Origin: Hanleya hanleyi
Taxonomy: Eukaryota; Mollusca; Polyplacophora; Lepidopleurida; Hanleyidae
Direction of reading: 5' to 3'
Assembly: GCA_036873755.1 (NCBI GenBank)
Contig: JAVTVY010048011.1
Span: 1 to 64,000, forward strand
Length of the DNA: 64,000 nucleotides
A model generated the notes under the pieces. It did no database searches. It was not told where the DNA came from and saw only the letters and a program-made list of their open reading frames with translations. This document shows, in pieces, positions 1 to 10,834 of the stretch. The position numbers and the translations under genes are program-made. Positions within the stretch are counted from its first letter, which is position 1; every line of letters starts with the position of its first letter.

Positions 1-464
1 ATTTGGTCTGTTTTTTATATATTTGTGCGATGGTTCGGCGACTGAGTGTTGATCAAAACCCGCATGGAGTCAGGCGAAATGCTTTTTCGTTTCGGTATCA
101 CACGCCTGACTAATCATTTCGCTTGGTACGGGAAGACAAATATTTCTTCGCTTGGTGAACGAAAAGATTTAAGCTTGCGTTTGAAACGCGTTTTGAAAAC
201 GCGTTTCGTAACGCGTTTTATTGTTGTTGTTGTTGTTAAATAAGCATTACTGTCCACACCACGGTTGCTTCGTCGGGCGAGAATATTATTTGGTCTGTTT
301 TTTTATCTTTGTACAACGGTTCGGCGACTGAGTGTTGGTCAAAAGCTGCATGGAGTCAAGGTCAGGCGAAACGCTTTTTCGACTCAGTATAACATGCCGG
401 ACTAATCATTTCGCTTGGTACGGGAAGACATATATTGTTTCGCTTGGTGAACGAAAAGATTTAA
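1..464. repeat. Pair of ~175-bp direct repeats
   Basis: Two copies of one unit are visible, at about 1-172 and 288-464. Both begin ATTTGGTCTGTTTTTT and both contain GGTTCGGCGACTGAGTGTTG, a conserved middle (CTAATCATTTCGCTTGGTAC) and GGTGAACGAAAAGATTTA. The copies differ by scattered substitutions and small indels. A third, shorter echo (ACCGGAC-CGAACG-TTTACCC-TGTAT) occurs near 485-525 and again near 873-904. Both copies stay open in one forward frame, but the translated copies differ at many residues, so there is no sign of coding constraint. The window starts at or inside the first copy, so its left limit is unknown. The family was not recognised. Confidence 0.8.
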
Positions 465-835
465 TCTTAGCGCAATATATAAACGAAACGAATTACCGGA
501 CTCAGAACGTGTTTACCCTTGTATATTAAAGGCTATGCCACATATATTTATAGCACAGGGATTATAATAGCGGCTGGGGAAAGCCCCGACATGTGGACTT
601 CCTGGCCTGGTTTGCAAAATAAAAACACAAATTTGCACAAAGTCGAACGAAAAGAGAAACCCGTTCTAAACGCGTTTATAAAACGCATTCACAAACGCGT
701 TTATAAACGCGTTTCGATCAGAGCAAACGCGTTTGACGAGGGAAACGCGTTTTGATAAAATAAAAATTAAGCGATATTGAACGCGTTTCGTTTACTATAA
801 TCGTTTGGTAAGCGTTTGAAACGCGTTTACATTTC
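182..835. repeat. Cluster of ACGCGTTT palindromic motifs
   Basis: About ten copies of the self-complementary core ACGCGT, usually inside AAACGCGTTT, occur in two bursts (182-220 and 667-820). They sit in otherwise AT-rich sequence, between and after the direct repeats. A short TTG trinucleotide run (221-238) follows the first burst. CpG-containing motifs at this density are unexpected in the surrounding composition. They may be part of the same unclassified repeat as the 1-464 direct repeats, or an independent short-motif array. Confidence 0.7.
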
Positions 836-899
836 GTTCCGTTCGCGTTTCGTTAGGTCAAACTAAACGAAAATAACCGGACACCGAACGCTTTTACCC

Positions 900-985
900 C
901 TGTATCTGCATGATTTTGAACCATTTTGTCAACTTCCTGTTCTAATAAATTTGATCCCCCCTGAATTTTAGCGAAAATTAACTCC
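900..985 (+). mobile_element. Right-half fragment of a TA-flanked MITE
   Basis: The segment containing CATGATTTTGAACCATTTTG, then CTTCCTGTTCTAATAAATTTGATC, matches the right half of the intact MITE at 7044-7255 and the copies near 29.4, 51.5 and 53.6 kb. The left half and the terminal inverted repeat are absent, so this is a remnant. Confidence 0.6.
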
Positions 986-1314
986 TTAACGTTACAACAA
1001 ATTGCCCGATTTCTCTCAAATTAGACCAGGATAACTAATGGGTCAAGCAATGGTTGTGTACAAAAATTGATGCCAAGGTCATTGTGGCCTAAAATTCAGG
1101 AAATCAAGGAAAGTCAGTTTTTCTTTGAGTGGATACAACAGTGAGATGATATACACATGTACCATGGACTGAAATTATCACAAGGTCAAAGTCACGGGGC
1201 TAGCTCCCCATACACAGGAAATTATTGAAAACATTGAGATATTATTCCAGTCCAAGAATATACATGTAGATTGTCATCAAACTTCAGGAACACCTCAAGC
1301 TTATTGCCCACTGG

Positions 1315-3006
1315 CAGGGCCGTATCCAGGGCCATTTTGATGCCGGTATACCAGTATGGGCGCCCAAACTCAGGCGCCCAAACTCCGGGTCAAAATATCT
1401 TTTTTGGCTGCTTAACCTTACTACATTAAACTGGAGTTCAACTGAAGCCTTCTTCAAACTTTGTAATTCAATACAGTGTCGCGACCGCTATCATAACTTT
1501 GAGTTCAATACACATTGAACACGCGTTGCTGGCCACGCTTTATGCATTACATACTTTAACCCTTTCACCGATTATTTCCCCTGACAAAAGTGACCTGCTG
1601 ACGATCAATTCCCTGAGAACTGTTAAAATTTGTATATGTTGTCTTTGGAATGTTAGAAAACGTGTTTGCGTCTGAGATTTGTAGAAAAACATAGGGACCC
1701 CGTATCCACAATGAACACTCCGGTGTTATTTGCTCCAGTTTTATAGCAAAATAAATAAAATAGCATACAAAATTAGGTTTTACTTCAAGAGAATGCGCTT
1801 TCCCCGGCTTTCTTGACTTGAAAACGTCAAAATTCAACGGAGAAATCGTCTTTTTTCGATCGCATTTGACAGTGTTTATCCCGAGTTGTACTCGGCCATT
1901 TGCAATGTTTGACCTCTCATTGGAAAGTGTGGGCTTTCCCCTTTCTGTACATGACATGACTGGAACGGATGGCAAAAATAAAACGGAGGATACGATTGGA
2001 TTGAAAATGATGTAATTCCATTTTTCCAGCCACTGTCTACGCGCTTCTTATCTGTTGGCGGACGGAGGTCACGTGGACGAAATTACGCATACCGATTGGC
2101 TCGTCGTCCGAAGGCGGCAACCATCTTGGGCGAAATAGAAAGTTGGTTGTCAAACTTTGTGGATCAAGACTCGTAAAAATATGGAAATAAACTTTGCCGG
2201 TTGTCGTTGGCAGTTTTAATCGTCTGGGGAATATTCACCACGCTTTACCAGTCGTGTAACATAAAAAATACAGGAGTTAGGATGAGGTTTTCGATGATTT
2301 TTTTCATTTCTGCGGCTTGCTGCCGAGAGGCCCGTCACACGGTATGTGGAAAAAACCGCATTTTTCGCTCCGATTTTTTTCGTTCAACATCTAATTTTGC
2401 TTTATTTCTTTTGCGGAACAAACAAACAATTTCGAGAATCAAATTGATCAAGGTTTTGACTTTCCAGAAGTATACAGTGTTTGATAGGTTTCCGTTAAAA
2501 CGAATGCAAAAAAATAAAAGTGCTGTACCCATCGTGATGGCCAACAGGTTTAAAGCTAACCCGGTCAACCAGGGATGGTCGTACGGGTGGCACTCTCGTT
2601 ATCCCCGTACACCGGGTTTAATCGGTGAAAGGGTTAAATGGCATTGCATTGACCCCTCTAGTAGGCAATGATCGCTGTGCTACGGTAGTTTTCGCCTGGT
2701 CTTCCTACAGCAATCAAAAACTTGAGAACAACCAATGTGTGGGGAATGCGCTATATCGGTGGCAACAACAACGACCACGTGTTTGGGAGAACAGGATTGC
2801 GGGAAAACGGGAAAATATACACCCTGGCACTGATTAAAGCACTGAACTGGTATTTTCGAGGATCCAGCAAACCCTGATGTAAGTCAACAGCAAGCATCGG
2901 AGATTCCGTGGTTTTTGTGCAGCATCAACAAACATCAAATTTACGTGCAACAACAACAGCAACGGCGAATACCGGTATGCCCAAAAAATCTCTGGATACG
3001 GCCCGG
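1315..3006 (+). mobile_element. hAT-like non-autonomous element, copy 1 (interrupted)
   Basis: The left terminus CAGGGCCGTATCCAGGG is mirrored by the right terminus, which ends ...CTCTGGATACGGCCCGG. A 5-bp target duplication, ACTGG, lies on both sides (1310-1314 and 3007-3011). The copy at 22621-23199 is uninterrupted and aligns to 1315-1559 plus 2638-3006, so the 1,074-bp block at 1560-2633 is a later insertion. Without it the element is about 614 bp. Inside are short CAACAACAA runs and GGTATACCGG-type palindromes next to both ends. No transposase reading frame is present, so mobility would depend on an enzyme supplied from elsewhere. The CAGGG terminus suggests the hAT superfamily; the 5-bp rather than 8-bp duplication points to a 5-bp-duplicating branch. 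The superfamily is inferred, while the element and its ends are directly supported. Confidence 0.9.
1560..2633. mobile_element. piggyBac-like MITE (TTAA) inside the hAT-like element
   Basis: The insert is bounded by perfect 15-bp inverted repeats, CCCTTTCACCGATTA at 1560-1574 and its complement at 2619-2633, with TTAA on both sides (1556-1559 and 2634-2637). The uninterrupted sister element near 22.86 kb has a single TTAA at the same point, so the empty site is directly visible. TTAA duplication with CCC-starting ends is typical of piggyBac-type elements. The longest reading frames inside (136 and 156 codons) resemble no transposase and run into flanking sequence or overlap on opposite strands, so the copy is non-autonomous. 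Its middle (about 2040-2150) is CpG-rich, with a CACGTG E-box, an inverted CCAAT box and a CCATCTTGG (YY1-like) motif. Confidence 0.93.
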
Positions 3007-3011
3007 ACTGG

Positions 3012-6000
3012 GGTTGAACAGCCAAACATCAAGGTCACTGGGGATTAAAAGCATTGAATATCACATTTTCATCAGTGGATGCATAATTAGTGGGAATCGA
3101 TAGGTAACAAGATAAAGGTCAAAAGGTCAATGGTCAAGGTCACTGACCATCAGTAACTCACTGTAACACACAAATGACTCATAGATTTCATTTTACTTAT
3201 GTAGTCCATAGTGCTTACTAAGTTCTTGAGGAGCTGGAGATTGCAATAAAGTTATATACATCATGTCAGACATTACTCATCGGTATGATTTTGTGGTGAA
3301 GATGAAGTTTCAATAATTAATACTTGTCACAAATACTTGCAAGGAACTGAACCAAATCCGGTATATCATGAAATGGAGTACACGTAAGAACTAAGGGTCA
3401 CATCCATACATCTATTCCATAAAGAGATGTTATTTTATAAGGGCACAGGCGGCATTAACTGTACACATGCACTCAGGCCATTCACGCACAATAACAGCAG
3501 TCGTCTTGCTACCTGGCCACCTGGGACTAATCAGGGACACGAAGCCCCACACGGCAGCAAACTCCCTGATTGAATTTTCACCATCTCCTCGACATCTTGA
3601 ATATTCAATTAATTGTCCTTGCCAACACATCAAATGCATCTTTGCTTCTCTCTTTATAAACTGCACAAAAATAATCATGCTGATCCAGTCCTTGTCTTTT
3701 GTAAAAAGATGGTGAGCTAAAAAAAGTGTACCTAAATTAACCGAGGAGAGCTAATACGAGAGCTGAAAATCGCTCTCCCAAATTTCGTGAGGGGAGTGAT
3801 TTTGTTTTAATTGTTTAACCTACCATTTTATATTTTTGATTAAATTATTTTATTTTTCAATTTATTTTCAAACGAAAAATTAATAAAAATAAATTATTCT
3901 ATTTCAATTTAAACAAGTCAATATCAAAAGTGATGAAGATTTCAACAGTCACCAGTGGGTGGTACGTACCAGAAGATTGAGCAAGCTCACTCTGCATATA
4001 ATACTTGTCGGAACCAATCATGCGTGAAGAGCAGTGTCCGTGGAGGTTCTCGAAAATAATCGGCCGATAGTATTTAAGTGAACGAGAAGAATGGTTGGCG
4101 AATGATCAGACGAGTCCCAGTTCAATATTGCCCACGAGTATTGACATCCTACTTACTACAGGGTCTGTGTGCTGATAATGATGTGTAAATCTTCTACCTT
4201 TCTTAGAAAACTTCGTCAACTGCTTCAACTTGTTCAAGGAAGATTTGCTGCAGTTACCGCCATTGCTGTCAGCTCTCCACGCACGTGGCAAATATTGCAC
4301 GATCCCATGCTAGGAATAGCCTGTGCAAGAGACTACCGATTGTCAAACAAGCGAAGAAATTATGGCCGCGCTGGAATTGACGGCGATCGTTTGCTGATTA
4401 AAATTTATTAAAGGCATTTCAGTTTATTCTCAGTGATTTTCAGTGTGGAAGAGTTCGCAAAATTAACACCAACTGTCCGTACATTTAATAATAAGGCCGT
4501 TAGCAGACACAGCCTACTTATTTCTATATTTAATCTGCTGAATCTAGGTGCGCGAAAAACAGTGTACCTTGGATATGATTTAGGTGAGCGATGGTGCGCG
4601 AGAGCGATCGCTCACCTCCAAACGCAAGGACTGCTGATCAGATAAGAAGGGAGACAACCAGATCACTCCATACATTCAGCCAAAATCACACTATTTCAGA
4701 CTTCCAGCACAAATCAGTTTTCTATGCAATCAGTCCTTTTTCCTGCAAATTACCTGCAAATTACGAAGTGCGAAGTTTGTGGATTCTGGGCCTGCATTCA
4801 AATGTACATATTATGGTCTGAATGTTCTGAAATACTTGAAAATTTTATCATTTGGGGGCAGATAAATCTGAGAAAAGTAAGACAATATGATTATGTACTG
4901 ACGGTTACATAGATGCGAGACTCCCAGTGTAAATCTGTTGTTCATACTTTTCCTCTCAGTAGGTCTGCAGAGGCAAGCCTTTGTTTAAGAATTAAACCTA
5001 GAAAGGTCCATTATATGTACTCTGTCCATGGCAGGTGGAATAAATCATAACTATTTAAGTGCTGTGAATGTGACACACTGAATACAAATTTATGCACATT
5101 TGAGGTAACAAGTATCTGATCTGCGTGATGATTTTATGTTGCACAGTATAGCACTACACGAAGAAATCTTGAATGAAGTAAATTTCACCGATGAAGAATT
5201 CTACAGGCTTAGTATTGATTTCTTTTCGAGATCAATACATCTTCACTTTTATCCCCAGCTGGTGCATGTTCTTGGTCAGGACAGATTTAATTCGAAACGT
5301 GCATCAACAGCTTTGCTCATAGTTCTGGGGAAAATATTCAAGCATAAATTATATACACTGGTTATTTTATAAATGCAGGGTTGTTTGTGGGACTTTTTTT
5401 TTTAAATGCATGATGGAAATATTTCTTCTTTTTTTCCGTCATGAAAAACATTTGCATGCAATTACCAGGGACAGTAAGAATAACGGTTAAAATAAAACTA
5501 CGTTATTTTACTATAGACCTGGTACTCGATCTAACTCCCACGTCTGCCTTATTTTGATTCGCGAATCAATAAAGCAGAACAAACAGTGAGATAAGATCTG
5601 AGTCGGCTTGATTAGTTCTCCAAGCTTTGTGGATGTTTGTTTGTGTGGAAATTGATTAAAACCCGTCAAGTGACACCATCAGGGAAACAGACGATGACGA
5701 CGCTGCTAGGCAGCTTCAACGCTTATTGACAGGCTGACCAAAAACAAAAACACGGAACAACCCAACTGCTCCTTTCTGCAGCAAGAGGATCCATTGCAAA
5801 ATAATCACAACATATGTCAACTCGAGCACTTTTCCAACGTCTGCGGACCTCATCTGCTCAAAATTGCCAGTTTAGTTTACTCACTGTCCGAACAAGTACA
5901 GAGAACAGTTCTAATTTTTCTAATACTTTTTCTCACTTTTCCGAATTTCTACTCTCGCCTTAGATGAGGTGTTTATTGGTATGCAAGTCAAAGGAGTTGA

Positions 6001-7043
6001 TCGAGTGAGGGACAAAACCAGTGAGAATTTGGATGTTGGTTTGGCAGTGCCACTGCATCCAGTATGTGGAATTAGCTCTGGTGTTTATCAAGCCCAAATG
6101 TAGATATCTGATGACAACTTAAATCAATGTCCCTCCGAGTTCTTGCCCATTCGAAGGAAATGAGGTCCAGTCGTTTACCCTTGTGATCCCTGCACCTCAT
6201 CAACACCAGCCCTCGAGCCTAGCAGAACAATGGTGTACGTTTCTTTAACTTTCTCCGTCTATGGCCGAGCTCCGATGAGATCCCCATCACACGGCTTCTG
6301 ATCATCATCGCCATCATTTCCCTTCAAAGATCAATGGCCCCAAAGGACGACACAAAAAGACGATCAACCTTTCGGCGGATAAACAAATTGGCCCGATGGG
6401 TGACATTTTGCCTTTGCAACTTGCAAGCCTCGTTCATTAGCGAACAGAAGGCAACCGCAATAAACGAAACAGTCAGCACTTGCAGTTATCTGCCGTTATC
6501 TCTGTTTCAATTAGTCCGCAACCCTGGCTCGAGTTCCCCACCATCCCCACCAGCAAAGACATGACAGAAGGTCAAGGTATAAAGCTGGCAGTGGAGATAA
6601 CGCAAATGTTTCCACAAATGTCGCTATCAGTAAATCTACAATGCCTTACCATGTTGGATGCTTCATTAGTAAGCTGCTTTCTATTAATTCCCTGAATTCT
6701 ACTGTCAGTATTCGGAGAGTAAAAGAACTGCATCGAAAGCTCTGAGAAAATGTGAATCTGCCGAGTTAATCGTTTCAGCGAGCGATCTGACCTGAATAAC
6801 GATACTGATACAACGAGAAACTCTATAGAGGAATTTTGTCTCTTTTTTTTTCTGATAAAAATGAATGTCTGGAATTGTTTGTTTGTTATCTGTTTGTCCG
6901 ATTATTCTAACAACTATATTTTCTCTGGGGTTTTTTCCGAAAAAAAGAGACCTTTTGAAAATCACTATGTCCACGCCAGTCAGCTGACGATTATAATAAA
7001 GGTTCATATACATGTAGAGAAGAGAATTCACTATGGTTTCAAT
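3012..7043. other. No supported gene; mostly single-copy sequence
   Basis: No convincing gene was found in this 4-kb stretch. It contains AT-rich low-complexity DNA around 3800-3920, an 11-bp-stem hairpin at 4582-4617, a fragment at 4918-4960 related to the foldback arm of the 18.3-18.9 kb element (ACTCCCAGTGTAAAT), and a poly-T run near 5393. The part from about 5850 to 6560 is more GC-balanced and free of repeats, with motifs such as TTCAAAGATCAATGG. It could be conserved non-coding DNA, but that cannot be judged without comparative data. Open frames of 60-108 codons are at chance level. Confidence 0.5.
4582..4617. other. Short perfect hairpin
   Basis: AGGTGAGCGAT at 4582-4592 is perfectly complementary to ATCGCTCACCT at 4607-4617, with a 14-base GC-rich loop. 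It lies in a locally CpG-rich patch. It may be a subterminal palindrome of an unrecognised element: GGTGAGCT followed by AGTGTACCT at 3713 resembles sequence just upstream of it. Confidence 0.6.
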
Positions 7044-7255
7044 CCCTCTAATAATTCAATCACCCCCAATTTTGGTTACGAAAGTCAATCGGTGGTTCTA
7101 ATAAATTTGATCTCCCTCTAAAATCATTGAATAACGAAGACATAATAGATTATATCCATGATTTTGAACCATTCTGTCAACTTCCCGTTCCAGTTTGATC
7201 ACCCCCAGATTTTATGGTCAGAAATTTCACTTCCTGTGATTGAATTATTAGAGGG
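7044..7255. mobile_element. TA-flanked MITE, best-preserved copy
   Basis: A perfect 20-bp inverted repeat, CCCTCTAATAATTCAATCAC, occupies 7044-7063, with its complement at 7236-7255, giving a 212-bp element with no coding capacity. The interior holds the family signatures TTCTAATAAATTTGATC and GATTTTGAACCATTCTGTC. Related copies occur near 0.9, 29.4-29.9, 50.3/51.6, 52.95 and 53.5 kb. The 52.95-kb copy shows longer ends and a TA duplication, consistent with the Tc1/mariner-type class. Confidence 0.88.
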
Positions 7256-7721
7256 TACTGCATGTACATTTAGCAAGAATCAACAAAGATACAAAAATTA
7301 GTTGGCATCCGATCTTGAACAAGTCAACACTTGTCTGATGTCGCTGCAGGGCCCCGTTGACCGACCAGTGAGGTAGGCGACAGCCAAACAAGACATTGTT
7401 AGTGTTTGTCTAGTGTGGTTAACTTTTGGTGCAAAGTTCCCATCAGCGGTGTCCGACACTCCATCCCAGGGGTTCATTGAACCTAATACCAATGTCATGT
7501 GAACTTGAAGACCAAATAGAACACAGCTAGTGGACATACCATGTATCTTGTTAAAGACCTTCCAGACAGCAGCATAAACTATCGACTGTCTTTACCTTTT
7601 CAAGAAATGTCTGCCTTTTCCATTTCTATTGATGGATTTTAGTGCTTCCAGCTTTGTACATTTACTTTCATCAGAATAACGACGGTCTTGAAATTTTGGA
7701 AGTTACAATGGATATTGACAA

Positions 7722-8634
7722 ACACTATCTGATTGGCTGAATGTTAACACTCTCTGATTGGTTGAATATTAACACTCTCTGATTGGCTGAAGGTTAACAC
7801 TCTCTGATTGGCTGAAGTTTAACACTCTGACTGGCTGAAGGTTAACACTCTCTGATTGACTGACGTTTAACACTCTCCGATTAGCTGAAGGTTAACACTC
7901 TGATTGGCTGAAGTTTAACACTCTGATTGGCTGAAGAAGGTTAACACTATCTGATTGTCTAAAGGTTAACACTGATTGGCTGAAGTTTAACACTGATTGG
8001 CTGAAGAAGGTTAACACTATCTGATTGTCTGACGGTTAACACTCTGATTGGCTGAAGTTTAACACTCTGATTGGCTGTAGGTTAACACTCTCTGATTGAC
8101 TGACGTTTAACACTCTCCGATTAGCTGAAGGTTAACACTCTGATTGGCTGAAGTTTAACACTGATTGGCTGAAGAAGGTTAACACTATCTGATTGTCTGA
8201 CGGTTAACACTCTGATTGGCTGAAGTTTAACACTCTGATTGGCTGAAGAAGGTTAACTTTCTCTAATTGGCTGAAGTTTAACACTCACTGATTGGCTGAA
8301 GTTTAACACTAACTGGCTGAAGGTTAACACTCTCTGATTGGCTGAATGTTAACACTCTCTGATTGGCTGAGGTTTAACACTGATTGGCTGAATGTTAACA
8401 CTCTCTGATTGGCTGAACACTCTCTGGCTGAATGTTAACACTCTCTGATTGGCCGAAGGTTAACACTCTCTGATTGGCTGAAGTTTAACAGTGATTGGCT
8501 GAAGGTTAACAGTCTCTGATTGGCTGAAGGTTAACACTCTCTGATTGGCCGAAGGTTAACACTCTCTGATTGGCTGAAGTTTAACACTCTGATTGGCTAA
8601 AGGTTAACACTCTCTGATTGGCTGAAGGTTAAGC
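7722..8634. repeat. Minisatellite of ~25 bp, about 37 units, with CCAAT boxes
   Basis: The array repeats a unit close to GGTTAACACTCTCTGATTGG followed by CTGAA. Counting TTAAC occurrences gives about 37 units over 0.91 kb, with lengths from ~19 to ~28 bp because the CT run and an extra GAAG vary. Two long blocks, starting near 7819 and 8059, match almost base for base over about 150 bp, showing a ~240-bp higher-order duplication. Most units contain CTGATTGGCTG, which on the other strand reads CAGCCAATCAG, a good CCAAT/NF-Y consensus, and many contain the palindrome GTTAAC. Transcription-factor binding is inference only. Confidence 0.95.
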
Positions 8635-9486
8635 CACCGACCAATGAAAATACAGGATTTTCTTTTTGAAAATTCAAATTGATGAATCACGATGATGTGG
8701 ATATAAAACTCCAGTCGAAATGGGGGCTTCCTGATATCAGTCTTGGAGGGAGCGTGCAATGAGGCTCTATTTTACTGATTCCAGATGAACACTTCATGAT
8801 ATTATTTTACTGTAATCCACACCTTGGCCAACCAATGTGGATATATATGATTAACCCAGTATTGATTTGGAGGTTTATATTATCTTGATACTGTATTTTT
8901 TTACCTGCAATATTTTACCAATAATGCAACATATTCTTATATATGTGTCTCAATTATTTGTCCCACAATAGAATAGCTAGCTTTTAGATACATGTAGTTT
9001 ACGGTAATTCAATTCAAGGCCAACCATGTATAGGAAAACACAATGTGGATGAAGGCAATCTACTGAATGTGGGATATCTGATGCTCATTCTTGTAGCCCT
9101 TTCCTGAAAGTGCCTGATCTCCCCTTGAGTAACCACTGCTCTTTAAGCTTAGAGGTATGAAAAACTGCTTCCGGGAAGTAGTCGCCTCGGTTTCACTTTT
9201 ACCAAAGGCACCCGCAATTATTTTGATAAATAAATTGATCAACTATTCCAGATTATTTGTTTGAAAAGTTGTTCGGTTTATATTTTTTACATGAACCGAT
9301 AGATCTTGTATACGTATACATTAGAAAGATAATTCTCTAGCAAAATAAAATAGTTATTCAATAAAACTAATTGTGAGGGCCTCTGGTACTTAACGGAAGT
9401 TCTCTGCACATACACACCCCTAGTGGAACAAGGGAGATAAAACCCTTTCCGAATTGGGCTATACATACACCTCAGCATACATGTGC
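8635..9486. other. No gene seen
   Basis: This is AT-rich sequence after the minisatellite, with several CATGTA motifs. I see no repeat ends, RNA gene or plausible exon. The reverse frame at 9287-9535 runs into the neighbouring repeat and is not credible. Confidence 0.4.
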
Positions 9487-9870
9487 CAGGGTTCCCACTC
9501 TTTGTAAATTCCGGGACTTTTCCAGGTCCATACAACCTTTATCCAGGACCTTTAACTGAATATTCCTGGACATTTTTTAACACCTTTTACCATGTTTCAT
9601 TCAACAAATTCAAATACATTAGAATGAAATGAATAGGTATTTCAATTATCACATTTCATACAGATCTGACTAGATCGAAGAATAAATTCAGTTTCTTAGT
9701 AAAGAAATTCCAGTAATTAATTGTGGCAGATATTTTGAGGGGGAGAGAGAACAATCACATTCAAGGACTTTTCAGGACACTTTACAAATATTGTCAGAAT
9801 TCAAGGCTTTCCAGGTCCTGAAATATATTTTCTCAGAATTCAAGAAAATGCAGAACCCATATGAACCCTG
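9487..9870. mobile_element. hAT-like MITE remnant with CAGGGTT ends
   Basis: The left end is CAGGGTTCCCACTC and the right end reads GAACCCTG, so the outermost 8 bases are inverted. Internally there is repeated wording of the form CAGGAC-TTT-CAGGAC and CAAGG(C/A)CTTTCCAGGTCC, which I recall from widespread marine-animal hAT-type repeats. Flanks are CATGTGC on the left and, four bases beyond the right end, CATGTGC again, so the duplication is blurred by a small indel. No coding capacity. Medium confidence in the ends, low in the exact superfamily. Confidence 0.6.
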
Positions 9871-9934
9871 AAGTGCATGTGCCCTCTGAATTGGCACTAA
9901 TTTTATATCACATATATTTATAACATAAGACAGA

Positions 9935-10152
9935 AGATCTTTTTGGTTGGGTGAGGGAGGACTGTATCTTAGGTTATTTGAGAGAAATCGGTTTGTTGCA
10001 TACATGTAAGTTTTAATATGTGTACGTTTTAATGTGTTGGATTACTAAGCTATTAACTTGAATACTTAGAATTTTGTTTGATCATCGTTATATAGCCGAC
10101 ATATTGCTGAACGCGACGTTAAAGCTTAATTCTCTCTCTCTCTCTCTCTCTA
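9935..10152 (-). mobile_element. SINE-like repeat, family 2, minus strand
   Basis: Read on the minus strand it starts with a GA microsatellite (10129-10152 as CT on plus), then AATTAAGCTTTAACGTCGCG, TTCAGCAATATGTCGGCTATATA, and continues to AACCGATTTCTCTCAAATA and AAAAAGATCTTCT. A plus-strand copy at 20945-21150 matches throughout. The head resembles the TTTAACGTCGC-TTCA head of the GAGT-headed SINEs in this window, so the families probably share a 5' module. No protein is encoded. Confidence 0.82.
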
Positions 10153-10506
10153 GCTAACTCTCACAATTTGGGTGTGGCCAGCCCCACCCTCTGGGACTCA
10201 GTCCCAATTGATTCAATGTCATTCTCATGAGCAAGACCTTTCCAATGATGTATAAATTGCATCTCTACATCACGCTGTTATCGAGTTATGGGGCACTTTG
10301 GACAAAGGCTGTCTGCTGAACATAAGATTTGATGCATGTACATGTCGTACTAAATATAGCCTCTAATTATATGTATATCATCAAGTTCTGCACTGCCTTC
10401 ATGTGGTATAACATGCATGCTGATTATATCTCCCTAGTATAATCCGTGGCATGTCCGACTCCTCCTCCTACTCCTCCGCTTTACTCACTGCACAGCGGCT
10501 CGCACA

Positions 10507-10834
10507 GGTGTGGCGCGGGATAGGGTGGGGCGAGAGACCTGGGGTTTTCGCTACCTGAGATTCCATGGGCCAGGCTTACACCCTACAGTAGAATGGGTCG
10601 ACTGCGCATGCGCGATGAGTAGTGGGCGATGAGTAGTATAGAAAGGGCACGTGATCTCCCTATCACTATAGGTGTGGCGCGGGATAGGGTGGGGCGACAG
10701 ACCTGGGGTTTTCGCTACCGGACATTCGATGGGCCAGGCTTGCACCCTACAGTAGAATGGGTCGACTGCGCATGCGCAATGAGTAGTGCGTGATGAGTAG
10801 TATAGAAAGGGCATGCGATCTCCCTATCCCTATA
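10507..10834. repeat. 164-bp tandem duplication, CpG-rich, with NRF1-type palindromes
   Basis: Two adjacent units, 10507-10670 and 10671-10834, both begin GGTGTGGCGCGGGATAGGGT and are about 93% identical by eye. Each carries a GCGCATGCGC palindrome (10603-10613 and 10767-10778; the second is the full TGCGCATGCGCA), the consensus for NRF1. The first unit has CACGTGAT at 10649-10656, altered to CATGCGAT in the second. The block is much richer in CpG than its flanks. Similar reverse-strand frames cross both units but reflect the duplication, not a gene. It could be a duplicated promoter-like fragment or part of an unrecognised mobile element. Confidence 0.85.
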
